The notes under the pieces were generated by a model, which saw only the letters and a list, made by a program, of their open reading frames with translations, was not told where the DNA came from and searched no databases. The position numbers and the translations under genes were made by a program. From Terricaulis sp. (lineage in GTDB: Bacteria; Pseudomonadota; Alphaproteobacteria; Caulobacterales; Aquidulcibacteraceae): 64,000 nt of DNA. The stretch lies in the NCBI GenBank assembly GCA_024707365.1, contig JANPZV010000005.1, forward strand, positions 682,001-746,000, written 5' to 3'. How positions within the stretch are numbered: the first letter of the stretch is position 1; every line of letters begins with the position of its first letter. Shown here in pieces: positions 54,117-62,384 of the stretch.

Positions 54117-55796
54117 ATGCGCTTGGCCCGAATTGAGATCGAGAACTTCAAAGGAGTTGGGGCGATGCAGGTCATCGATCTCAAGCCAATCACTTTGCTG
54201 TTTGGACCAAACAGCGCCGGGAAGAGCACGATCCTACAGTCCTTGCATTATCTCCGCGAAATTCTTGAGCGGCGCAACGCAGACCCCGATCAGACAATTG
54301 CCGGCGGTCTGATCGACCTGGGAGGCTTCGCAACGCTGATCCACGGGCACGATCTGAAGCGATCCATTGTGTTGAAGGTTACGGTCGATGGCATCGATGG
54401 AAACGACGGTGAGCGCCTGCCGCTGAATTCGGGCGCTTCGCTGGGGGCGGCCGAATTCGAAAAAGCTTCCCGTTCGCTACATCGTCGGCGAGAACACCGA
54501 CCTCAGAGATTACGCAGTTGTGCAATCGATAGGGGTGTGTTTGACGATCGCGTGGAGCGATCTTCTTCGTGGTCCTTACGTCTCGGCGATCACGATTGCG
54601 GTCGATGATTCTGTTGTCGCGACGATTCAGTCGCCAGCGCAGCCGGGGCAGGCAATTTTGACCGGCTTCAACTTCAACCATCCTTTACTTCAGCGTTTTC
54701 GTAACGCCGACGAGCCCTTAGACCCCGACGAGGGCGAGTGGCCCAATCCGCTCGCCGAGGAGATTCTCGAGCTCTCCCGGCAGATGTCGCGCGACCGGGG
54801 TGTGCCGCTGGGCGATTATCGCATTGGTGTAGAAACGGTTCTGGGCGCGCTCCCTGATTTGAACAGAACACTCGATAGTGATCTCCGTGATCCAGGGGTG
54901 ATGAAGGCCGGATTGGAGGAGCGAACCCCGCGCGTTCGAGGGTTAAGCGCGCTGCTCGACGAAATTGTCGTCGGCCCACTCCGGCTGGCGCGAGATTGCA
55001 TCAACGCCATGACCTATGTCGGACCGCTGCGGGAGATTCCGACCCGTCAGTATCGCCCGCAAATTTCTCCTGATGAGTCACGCTGGGCGCAGGGATTAGC
55101 GGCTTGGGATTTGCTTCACACGGATGCGTCGGGTGATCTCCTTGCCGAAGTCAATGCATGGCTTGGCGGGGAGGGGCGTCTGAAAACGGGCTACCGGCTC
55201 GAGAAATTCGAGTTCAAGGAAATCCCAATTCCTGGCCGCTTCCATCAGCTCTTTGACCGGGGCCTCACTGAAGACGACCTCGGAGAATTGCAAGAGCTTT
55301 ACGCTACTCTAGGCGGACGCTCGGAAATCGCGCTGCGCGATTTTGAGAGAGGAATCATCGTGGCGCCCGGTGATGTCGGCGTCGGTATTTCGCAAATGAT
55401 CCCGGTCATCGTTGGCTGCCTGCGTTCGCAGATTGGTGTCTTTGCGGTCGAGCAGCCCGAACTCCACGTTCACCCCGCTATCCAGGTCGGTCTCGGCGAT
55501 CTCTTCATTCACGCCGCCCATGCGGCGGACGGGGCTTCGAGCCGAGAAAGACGCTTCTCGTGGAGACGCATAGCGAGCACATCATGCTCCGACTGTTGCG
55601 GCGGATACGGGAAACAACTCAGGGCGAACTGCCGCCTGGCGTCGTTGGCCTTTCGCCGAACGATCTCTCAGTTGTCTATGTTGAGAGCGGCGAGAGTGGC
55701 GTGCACTTCAAGCCGCTCCGAGTCGATGCCGAGGGAGAATTCATTGATCGGTGGCCGAAAGGCTTCTTCGAGGAGCGGGCCGAGGAGCTTTTCTAA
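54117..55796 (+). CDS. OLD/DUF3696-like AAA ATPase linked to the R-M operon (two frameshifts)
   Basis: ABC/SMC-type ATPase of about 559 aa. 'MRLARIEIENFKGVGAMQVI', Walker A 'LFGPNSAGKSTILQSL' near residue 31, the late 'VEQPELHVHPAIQ' (Walker B) near 443, and 'LLVETHSEHIMLRLLRR' near 480, a DUF3696/OLD-like ending. An extra A at 54460-54464 and a missing base near 55526-55532 cancel in length. It starts 10 bp after the hsdS stop. Such ATPases act as sensors or guards in several defence systems. The specific role is unknown. Confidence 0.85.
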
Positions 55797-56722
55797 TGCT
55801 CTTCGAGTACGCGGTTGAACCGCAGGCGATCGGATCGAGTTGGCAGAATTTTCGCTATCTGATCGAGAAGTTCGGCTTCGACCGAGGCCGTCTGATATCC
55901 CGTTTCCCGGGAGACTGGTTCAGGCAAGTATACGTCGCCTCTGAGGGGATGAAGCCCTTGGAGCGAAAGCGCGTCGAAGAAATTCTGAACCAAGCCAAGA
56001 AATCGAAGGTCATCAAGTCAGGGCGCGCTTACGACCAGGCGCTTGGCGGATGGTTGTCGAATGCGGTCGCACAGCAATCGCGCGCGCCGTTTCACGCCAT
56101 CATCGCGCAAGACAACCCGAGCAGTCACCCCGATGTGCTGTTAGTCGGCGAGGTCGACGAGGAAAATGCGCTTATGGCGTCACCGCCAGCCTGGGACGTG
56201 GAGCGGGTTGGATCAAAGATTGCCGAAGCGATGCGGCCACTTTTGGCGTGTGCGGGCGCGGTGGCCTTCGTCGATCGGTTCTTCGATCTAAGTGATCGGA
56301 AATACCAAGATACCTTGAGGTCGTGCCTCGCGATCGTCGCCGCTGCGGGCGGCGCACGGGTTCGTTGTGAAGTTCATTTCTGCGATCATGACTCAAGGCC
56401 AACACCAGAATTCGTGGAGCAAGAAGCCAGTAGATGGATAGCAGGCGTGTTGCCGGCTGGGATGACACTTGTTCTATATGGCTGGAAGGAGCGGCAAGGC
56501 GGAGCGGATTTTCACGCGCGCTACCTGTTGACCGACGTTGGTGGGATCAACATTGAATCGGGCTTCTCCGCGGAAGGCGCGCATCAGAATGTGCAATTGA
56601 CGCTGCTTCCCGCAGAATTAGCGCAAAGCCGACGGCTGGCGCTTCAACGTCCGTCTACCGTTTACGATTCAGCCGGACCAGTTCTGGAGATAAGATCGGA
56701 CGGAAGCGTTCACCGCGTTTAA
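55796..56722 (+). CDS. Partner protein with PLD-like HxR motif
   Basis: 308 aa. The ATG shares its A with the ATPase stop (TAATG), so the two are translationally coupled. The C-terminal 'FHARYLLTDVGGINIESGF' matches HxKx4D of phospholipase D-like nucleases with Arg for Lys (His near residue 239, Asp near 246), followed by a Gly-rich turn. The rest ('GWLSNAVAQQSRAPFHAII') is not recognised. The likely effector of the ATPase pair is inferred from context. Confidence 0.68.
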   Translation: MLFEYAVEPQAIGSSWQNFRYLIEKFGFDRGRLISRFPGDWFRQVYVASEGMKPLERKRVEEILNQAKKSKVIKSGRAYDQALGGWLSNAVAQQSRAPFHAIIAQDNPSSHPDVLLVGEVDEENALMASPPAWDVERVGSKIAEAMRPLLACAGAVAFVDRFFDLSDRKYQDTLRSCLAIVAAAGGARVRCEVHFCDHDSRPTPEFVEQEASRWIAGVLPAGMTLVLYGWKERQGGADFHARYLLTDVGGINIESGFSAEGAHQNVQLTLLPAELAQSRRLALQRPSTVYDSAGPVLEIRSDGSVHRV

Positions 56723-57386
56723 TGGTGAAGCGCCAGGGATCGACGCCCGAAGGGCCCCGACGCGCCAAGTGTAGTTTCCGCGAGGCGCGGTCGCGCAGCG
56801 ATGAGAGCCCGGCACGCGCAAAGCGTGGGCGGCGCCCACATCATAGGCGCTTGTTGAACCTCCCTCGAAGCTTGCCCCGGACTTCTTTCGCCGCTCATGC
56901 TGAGACATCGTCGCCCTATTGAGCCGCTTCATCTTAGGCACCAGCCCCGTGGTCGACGCCGCCGGCAGGCGCTGTCGACTTGTAAAACGGACGCCCCGCG
57001 GCCCGACGCTTTCACGTCAGCCATCGCGCGCAGTGCGGGTCAAGGGGCGCGCGTAAGCGCGGCGCGAAGCGCTTGCCCTTGGCGCGCGCGAGCACGGTGG
57101 CATTCCGCAGCATTCCTGACTCTCCGCGTTGTCTGAAATCGATCGAATCGGCATTTCGCGCGTGGCGCGCAAATGGGATACAAGTTGAGACGGATTTGCC
57201 GCACCTCACTTTTTGCGCAAGCCATTGCTCGCGCGACTCTTCTCGCAGGGTGCACCTTGGAAGTGCGGCAGATTGTGGCAAAGCCTAACGCATTTGACGC
57301 TCACGCGTTTTCGATGAGCATCGTTGACGTGTTGCGATCTCGCGGAATTCTCATCGCCACTGTAAGTAACTCGAATGGAGTTCGAC
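56723..57386. other. Noncoding stretch after the defence operon
   Basis: No supported gene in 664 bp. Short frames exist on both strands, including one at 57173-57454, but none has family-like character. The base mix is uneven: GC-rich to 57110, then more AT-rich. It may hold decayed mobile DNA. The region before 57387 contains the GGAG ribosome site of the next gene. Confidence 0.5.
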
Positions 57387-57680
57387 ATGGGCAATGGAAC
57401 CGCGAAACTGGAGCGGCTGCTGCCACGCAAGGAAGCCGCGCAATTCCTCACTGATCTTGGCTTGTCGATTGCGCCCCAGACGCTGGCGCGGCTCTACAGT
57501 GAGGGACGAGGGCCGGTGTGCATGCATCTCGGGCGCCGTGCGGTTTACAAGCCCGCCGATCTCATCAGCTACTTTCGTCAACAGGCGAGCGCTCCGAGTC
57601 AATCTTCTCGCGAGCCAAGACGACCCGCTGCCAATGACGATCTCCCGGATGCCGCTAACGACCATGACTACGAAGATTGA
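57387..57680 (+). CDS. AlpA/excisionase-like helix-turn-helix protein
   Basis: A 97-aa protein. 'ERLLPRKEAAQFLTDLGLSI' with 'APQTLARLYSEGRGPVCMHL' and 'GRRAVYKPADLISYFRQQA' is a MerR-like winged helix used by AlpA and phage or island excisionases. The tail is acidic (Asp-rich). The start at 57387 has GGAG 7 bp upstream. ATG 57375 is an in-frame alternative. It supports the view that the surroundings are mobile DNA. Confidence 0.75.
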   Translation: MGNGTAKLERLLPRKEAAQFLTDLGLSIAPQTLARLYSEGRGPVCMHLGRRAVYKPADLISYFRQQASAPSQSSREPRRPAANDDLPDAANDHDYED

Positions 57681-57686
57681 GGTTCA

Positions 57687-58043
57687 TCATCGGCGTTGAC
57701 TGAGTTCACATGGCTGAGGCCGAGCCCACAAGCGTCGGCAGAAGTTCGAAAAACTTGGAACATGCGCCTCGGTGACGATCATGTCCCAATCACGTTGGAT
57801 GATCGGCGATTGAGGGCGAGTGCGTGGTTCGGTGACGCCAGCGAGGTAAACCATGTCACACAAGCGCAGCTGCGAGTCCAGCGCGGCGCTCATGGCGCCG
57901 GCAGGGCAGAGCACCAACAAATAAGGCATGTTGCGGCGCTTAAAGCCGTTGAACTCGATCCGTCTGGCAAAGAGAACGATGTGCAAGCCGTGGCTGGATC
58001 GCTGCTTGCCCATGACATGACCGTGGATGGACCATCCTGCCAT
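57687..58043 (-). CDS. Hypothetical protein at the end of a four-gene operon
   Basis: 118 aa, starting 7 bp after the stop of the 154-aa gene on the same strand. 'MPYLLVLCPAGAMSAALDSQ' and 'LRLCDMVYLAGV' are the more ordered parts. No family was recognised. Tight spacing is the main support. It is convergent with the AlpA-like gene with 6 bp between stops. Confidence 0.45.
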   Translation of the reverse strand: MAGWSIHGHVMGKQRSSHGLHIVLFARRIEFNGFKRRNMPYLLVLCPAGAMSAALDSQLRLCDMVYLAGVTEPRTRPQSPIIQRDWDMIVTEAHVPSFSNFCRRLWARPQPCELSQRR

Positions 58044-58049
58044 CGCGTC

Positions 58050-58514
58050 CTAGCTCCGAGGCTGGAGCGCGCGCAGATCGGCGACCGCGCTCAGCAACAC
58101 GCGATGTGCGCTGGGATAATCGTCCGGCTCAAGCGCTTCCGCCGCGATGCTTAGCTTGGCGATCGCACCCTCGACGGTCACAGCGGGCATGTTCCGCAAG
58201 CGGCGCAACACGCGGACACACTCGCGCGTGCATTGCTCATACTCCGCATCGATGGCGTAGAGCACCTGCGCTTCTGGGAGCCGCTTCTGTTCGTCGTCGC
58301 TTAGACTGAACCAGTCTCGATGTTTACCGAGCCACGCTTCGCGGTCGGACCAGCGCCGCAGCAGCGCCTCGCCGTGCCGTATGAGGTCGGCATAGTAACC
58401 GCACAAGACCAGCACAGGATCGGCCGCAGTCGCCCTGGTGGCGAGCTTCACGTCGGACAGCCACGGCACCGCGCTCATGCCGGCGACCAGCTTGCGACGA
58501 GACAGGCGCGCCAT
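58050..58514 (-). CDS. Exported protein with Tat-like signal, paralogue of 58769
   Basis: 154 aa. 'ARLSRRKLVAGMSAVPWLS' has an SRR-x-L Tat-like motif. The body is helical, with 'ADPVLVLCGYYADLIRHGE' and the C-terminal 'GAIAKLSIAAEALEPDDYPS'. The C-terminal region aligns with the same part of the 158-aa gene at 58769 (G-x2-x-KL-x-x-AA...P-x-D-x-P). The ATG overlaps the upstream membrane-protein gene stop (shared base 58514). The function is unknown. Similar short proteins occur on rhizobial islands (recalled). Confidence 0.65.
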   Translation of the reverse strand: MARLSRRKLVAGMSAVPWLSDVKLATRATAADPVLVLCGYYADLIRHGEALLRRWSDREAWLGKHRDWFSLSDDEQKRLPEAQVLYAIDAEYEQCTRECVRVLRRLRNMPAVTVEGAIAKLSIAAEALEPDDYPSAHRVLLSAVADLRALQPRS

Positions 58515-58765
58515 CAGTCCATGCTCCGCAGAGCGCGCAATGAGGCGCGAACCAGATCACCAAGCAGGCCGGCCGCCACAATCGCGGACAAAAACCCGAG
58601 CCAAGCGCTATCGGACTGAACGCCGACGAAATGGCCGATGATCACGCCGCCATAGGAGGGAGGGCCGAACACCAAGACGCCAAGCAACAATCGCCACAGC
58701 AACTGCAGCACCAAGGCGACGAAGCCAAGCAAGAGGACGCTTCCGACGAGGGAGCCCCAATCCAT
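58514..58765 (-). CDS. Small membrane protein (83 aa)
   Basis: Two to three hydrophobic segments: residues 5-32 ('GSVLLLGFVALVLQLLWRLL'), a Gly-rich turn, and 55-75. It lies between the two paralogous Tat-signal-like genes, 3 bp after one and overlapping the other. It is probably an inner-membrane component of the same system. No family was recognised. Confidence 0.6.
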   Translation of the reverse strand: MDWGSLVGSVLLLGFVALVLQLLWRLLLGVLVFGPPSYGGVIIGHFVGVQSDSAWLGFLSAIVAAGLLGDLVRASLRALRSMD

Positions 58766-58768
58766 GGC

Positions 58769-59245
58769 TCACGCTTCATGCAGAGCGCGATAGTCGCGCA
58801 ATATGCTGGCTATCAGGTGGTGCAGTTCGGGATGATCTTCGGGGCAGGCTTCGATCGCGGCGACGGCGAGCTTGCCGCAGATACCCAAGTGCGTGGTCGC
58901 GACGATGCTCGGCAATGACGCAAGTAGCGCTCGGTTCTGCTCGTGCAGCGCGTCCATTTCATCGTAGAGCGCATCCATCTCCAGCTGTTCGCGGTGGCGA
59001 GCGCGCTGAGTGCGATTGAGCTTCGGCCAGTTGAGTTCGGCAAAAGCGCGGTTCTCAATCCGCTGCCAGCGATGCCCGAGACGTTGCTGTTCAGCGTGTC
59101 GTGCAAGCCAAGTCTCGCTGGTGAACACGGCTGGATCGTTGTGCGCGCTGACCAAAGGTAAGGCGGCAGAGCCGAGTACTAAGCGGCGGGAGGGACCATC
59201 GGGGCATGCGCTCTCGTTCGCCGCGGCTGGCGGTCGTTGAGACAT
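58769..59245 (-). CDS. Exported protein with Tat-like signal, first gene of operon
   Basis: 158 aa. 'GPSRRLVLGSAALPLVSAHN' is a Tat-like signal about 20 residues in. The body is rich in Arg, Glu and His ('RTQRARHREQLEMDALYDEM'). The C-terminal 'GICGKLAVAAIEACPEDHPE' resembles the paralogue at 58050. It is first in a tight 59245-to-57687 operon. The function is unknown. Confidence 0.65.
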   Translation of the reverse strand: MSQRPPAAANESACPDGPSRRLVLGSAALPLVSAHNDPAVFTSETWLARHAEQQRLGHRWQRIENRAFAELNWPKLNRTQRARHREQLEMDALYDEMDALHEQNRALLASLPSIVATTHLGICGKLAVAAIEACPEDHPELHHLIASILRDYRALHEA

Positions 59246-59339
59246 TTAAGGTAACCTTCAGCTACAAGAGTCACCTTTTAGCGCTTCTGGCGCTTTGGGT
59301 CAAACGAAAAGTGACTGATTGTACGAAAGGTGACATTGC

Positions 59340-59584
59340 GTGATTACGGCAGGTCAGATCAGGGCGGCGAGGGGATTGCTCGATTGGAGCCAGCAGGATC
59401 TTGCGGGGGCAACAAAACTCTCCGTGCAAACAATCAAGCGGATGGAGGGGGGGCGCGCGGTCCGGAGGGAAGCACGGACGCGAATGTGGAAGCGGTTCGA
59501 CGCGCGCTTGAGGGCGCTGGGATTGTCTTTCTAGACGCAAAGCAAAACAAGGACGGCGGCTCTGGCGTGCGCCTAAAGAACTGA
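59340..59584 (+). CDS. XRE-family helix-turn-helix regulator (frameshifted)
   Basis: From GTG 59340: 'ITAGQIRAARGLLDWSQQDL' then 'AGATKLSVQTIKRMEGG', a short Cro/CI-type HTH. The G7 run 59447-59453 has lost one base. The other frame continues 'STDANVEAVRRALEGAGIVF' and 'LDAKQNKDGGSGVRLKN', the usual ending of this alphaproteobacterial family. The corrected length is about 81 aa. It is divergent from the Tat-signal operon and may regulate it. Confidence 0.82.
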
Positions 59585-59680
59585 CTTCTGTCGAGGGGCC
59601 GAAGCTGGCGCGCGGCTCGATGCAAACAGTGGCTCAAGCGGACGTTCAGGTTCCGCTCGGGTCGCCATCGCTTTCACGAC

Positions 59681-60847
59681 CTAAACCTCAAGCATCTCCC
59701 TGATGTTTCCGCGTTCGATGAGCCGCGAGAATTTCCGATAGTTACGGTAGTCGCGTTGCCAGCGGCCTGCTGCGACGGCGACATTCACTCTTGCGCGAGA
59801 CGCCACTGCATAAATGTCAGCAGCGGTCGAATACTGACTCCATGTCACATCTTTGAGGATGTTGTCTGGGATCAACGAGACACGCGCCAAATCATCCGCT
59901 TCACGTTCGTGCAACTCGTCACTGTTGATATCGATGTCGTCGATAAAAGCAGCCACGTCGGTTTTTAGTCGATCATAGTGCAGCCGAACGTGTGCACATT
60001 CATGCAACAGCGTGAACCAGAAGCTGTCTGTTCGATCGTACCTTAGCGTGAGCGCTACGACCGGGCGCTCGGCCTGATCTAGCATCGCAGCACCATCCAG
60101 GAATGTACCTGGTATTGCCGGAACTAACGCTACCGATACTCCAACATCGTGTAATGCTTGGATCGCTTTGCGAGGCCCAAGCGCCTGCGCACTCATCCGC
60201 GCCAAGTCTCGAAGAAAGGTTGATGTTAGTGCCGCCCTCTGAAACGGACGATCGTGCACAATCGTGGCGGCACGCTTAATGACTGCCGCCTGCCACAAGT
60301 CCAAAGCTGCTAGATCGGTTTTTGATGCGGCCCTTTGCGTAAGAGTCTTTCGATGAAGAGCAAAGGGCAAGGCGCGCTGCATTGAGGACTCTATGAATAG
60401 TGGCGCACTCTCTTGAGTGAGGTCGAAGCCCAGCAAACGAAGCTTCTGAAGTGCAGGCTTGGAGAACTCTGGCGACGAACTTCGTGGTTTCGTCCGCTCC
60501 TGCAAAAGGGACTCGTAGGGTATTCCCAGGCCCTCATGGAGCGATCGGATCATATCTATCGAGAGCGAGCGCTTTTCTCCGAGTATCTCGGAAACTCTCG
60601 CCCGTGAACCGATGTATGGCTCAAGATCGCGCGGCGTGAGGTTCAACTCTTCCATACGGAATTTGATTGCGTCAACTGGTGACGGTGCGTCGATGCGTAT
60701 GTTCGCTCGTTCAAAGTTCTCCACGAGGGACGAGATGATCTCGATATCATCATCGTTGATGCCTTCCGCATTAGACTGCATCAGCTCGACGAGCTGCCTT
60801 CGCGCGGCGTCTAAATCATCGCGATTTCGTATTGGTTGGATTCTCAT
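59681..60847 (-). CDS. HigA-like HTH with ImmA/IrrE metallopeptidase domain
   Basis: 388 aa. An N-terminal HigA-type antitoxin region ('DAIKFRMEELNLTPRDLEPY' and 'RARVSEILGEKRSLSIDMIR') is fused to a peptidase domain with 'FTLLHECAHVRLH' (HExxH, zinc). 'HEREADDLARVSLIPDNIL' is the third ligand region. The start overlaps the upstream toxin-like gene stop (ATGA). ImmA/IrrE domains cleave repressors in other systems, so this may couple proteolysis to toxin control (inference). Confidence 0.85.
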   Translation of the reverse strand: MRIQPIRNRDDLDAARRQLVELMQSNAEGINDDDIEIISSLVENFERANIRIDAPSPVDAIKFRMEELNLTPRDLEPYIGSRARVSEILGEKRSLSIDMIRSLHEGLGIPYESLLQERTKPRSSSPEFSKPALQKLRLLGFDLTQESAPLFIESSMQRALPFALHRKTLTQRAASKTDLAALDLWQAAVIKRAATIVHDRPFQRAALTSTFLRDLARMSAQALGPRKAIQALHDVGVSVALVPAIPGTFLDGAAMLDQAERPVVALTLRYDRTDSFWFTLLHECAHVRLHYDRLKTDVAAFIDDIDINSDELHEREADDLARVSLIPDNILKDVTWSQYSTAADIYAVASRARVNVAVAAGRWQRDYRNYRKFSRLIERGNIREMLEV

Positions 60848-61146
60848 TGGGTGTTGCCCCGCGCTGAGCGCTCTAGGTCTGAGAGGGTTGGCTTCACGGC
60901 AGTTACGACCAGCAAGCCAAGTTTGAAGTCGATGATGGCCTCGATCCGCACTGGCACACTTGCGAGGACGAATGCGGCGCGGGGTGGTTCTGAAATATCA
61001 AGGCAGGAGTAATCGGACTGGAGGGCGGTGAGGCTCCGCCAAGAACGGTGCCGGACCTCGTAGAGCCAGGAACGCAGTCGCGATGCGTCATGCTCCGACA
61101 GTCGGGCCGCGTAGTCCGCGACTAGGTCCAGGCCAATCACTCGCAA
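60844..61146 (-). CDS. HigB-like toxin candidate
   Basis: About 100 aa from a TTG start at 61146, giving 'RVIGLDLVADYAARLSEHDA' and then 'SRLRSWLYEVRHRSWRSLTA'. The N-terminal half resembles HigB/RelE-type mRNA interferases that pair with HigA plus peptidase antitoxins. The C-terminus is diverged. The frame stays open upstream to 61476, but that part overlaps the operators and lacks protein character. The start is uncertain. Confidence 0.6.
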   Translation of the reverse strand: MRVIGLDLVADYAARLSEHDASRLRSWLYEVRHRSWRSLTALQSDYSCLDISEPPRAAFVLASVPVRIEAIIDFKLGLLVVTAVKPTLSDLERSARGNTQ

Positions 61147-61168
61147 CAGTAGGTCCGATTCTACACGG

Positions 61169-61232
61169 TCCCATTTTGGGAGCAAACATGCTTGACGGCA
61201 AGACGCGAAACATGCATGTTCCCAATATGGGA
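61169..61232 (-). promoter_or_regulatory. Paired palindromic operators of the toxin-antitoxin operon
   Basis: TCCCATTTTGGGA (61169-61181) and TCCCAATATGGGA (61220-61232) share TCCCA-N3-TGGGA followed by GCA, 51 bp apart (about five helical turns). They lie directly upstream of the toxin start. ACATGCATGT at 61210-61219 sits beside the second. HTH antitoxins normally bind such sites for autorepression. The divergent 61310 gene could be controlled too. Confidence 0.68.
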
Positions 61233-61309
61233 GCAGTAACGATCCGCGCCCCTCCTTTCCGGGCGAGTTCCGCCTGTGTATTGAACGCTTGAGTTGAAGG
61301 GTCGTGGTA

Positions 61310-61741
61310 ATGCGTCGCGTGAACATCCTTGGTCGCAACCTCGACCCCTCCGAGCTGCAGAAGCTGAAGGCGTTGCTGGAGCAAGCGGGCTGTGTTCCCA
61401 ATGAAGTCTTCGTGACGGATACCGCGGGCCCTCCGGACCTGCACTGCGACGACGAGGTATTCGTCGTTTTGCTCACGGAGCCAGTGCTAGCAGCGATCGA
61501 GACGCAACAGGAGGTGGCAGCCGTACCAAATGGCGGGCGGCGCGCTATCTGCGTTTGGCCGGAAGGTGCCGCACCAACGCCGCTGCCAGAGGCGATTACG
61601 AATTTTAGCTACTCGATCGTGTGGTGGAATGCCGATCGCTTGAGTAGCGCTCTCGCAAACGATGATGTCATCTGTCTGGACCAGCCGGACGGCCAGCCGA
61701 TGCCAAAACCTGATCCAGATCACTTGGAGTGCGACGAGTGA
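61310..61741 (+). CDS. Hypothetical protein upstream of Nmad2
   Basis: 143 aa from ATG 61310 (GAAGGG upstream); an earlier GTG at 61304 is possible. Alternating strands and helices ('RRVNILGRNLDPSELQKLKA', 'DEVFVVLLTEPVLAAIETQQ', 'RAICVWPEG') suggest a small Rossmann/flavodoxin-like fold, as in TIR-like or nucleoside-processing proteins. No catalytic motif is certain. Its stop overlaps the Nmad2 start (GTGA), so the two are coupled. Confidence 0.65.
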   Translation: MRRVNILGRNLDPSELQKLKALLEQAGCVPNEVFVTDTAGPPDLHCDDEVFVVLLTEPVLAAIETQQEVAAVPNGGRRAICVWPEGAAPTPLPEAITNFSYSIVWWNADRLSSALANDDVICLDQPDGQPMPKPDPDHLECDE

Positions 61742-62372
61742 CCGTCTTCTCGTACGTCATTGAGCACGACTTGGGCTTCGCGCCAAATCCATTTCACGGT
61801 GCATGCACGCTCGCGTGTTGCAAGCCGCGCATACGAAAGACTGCAAAGCTTGGTGACTACATCCTTGGCATGGGTGCGGCGCGCCCCGGTCTCGGCGGCC
61901 ATCTCTGTTACTGGATGCGAGTGGACGAGGTTTTGACGTTCAACGAGTACTGGGCAGCAGAGCGTTTTCGGCGGAAGCGCCCGGTGATGGAAGGCGCCAC
62001 TTATCTACGCTACGGCGACAACATCTATCACCGCGCTGACGGCGCGATGGAATATACGCAAGAGTACTCATTCCACAGTTTACCGGGGGCGCGCTTTCTC
62101 GCTCAAACCTGGAACGCGACACAGGTACAAGCGAGCGCGTTCTGATCGGGCACGAGTTTGCATATTGGGGTCGCAGCGGCATCAAGCTTCCACCGGAGTT
62201 GAAAGCCTTCGAAATACGTGGCCCAGGGCATAAGTGCCGCTTCGATGACGAGCAAGTGGCTGCGTTTATGGCGTGGCTGGCGACGCATCCTGAACGAGGA
62301 ATCATTGGCGAGCCGGCGCACTGGCAGTTTTTGAAAAAGAAGCGCCGCCGTCGCTTAAAAACTCATTTCTGA
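61738..62372 (+). CDS. Nmad2-like nucleotide-modification-associated protein (frameshifted)
   Basis: From GTG 61738: 'VTVFSYVIEHDLGFAPNPFH', 'GACTLACCKPRIRKTAKLGD', 'YILGMGAARPG', and 'MEGATYLRYGDNIYHRADG'. These match the Nmad2 pattern (nucleotide modification associated domain 2; recalled). The G5 run 62085-62089 has lost a base. Beyond it the other frame reads 'LERDTGTSERVLIGHEFAYW'. The corrected length is about 211 aa. Nmad domains were predicted from gene neighbourhoods to act with modified bases. No activity is proven. Confidence 0.78.
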
Positions 62373-62384
62373 AAGCCCATCGAG

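Noticed and set aside
57173-57454. A 93-aa frame before the AlpA-like gene
   Set aside because: It overlaps the AlpA-like start, and its composition resembles random translation.
61147-61476. N-terminal extension of the HigB-like toxin
   Set aside because: It covers the palindromic operators and overlaps the divergent gene. Its composition (Ser/Thr/Arg/Cys-rich) is not protein-like.
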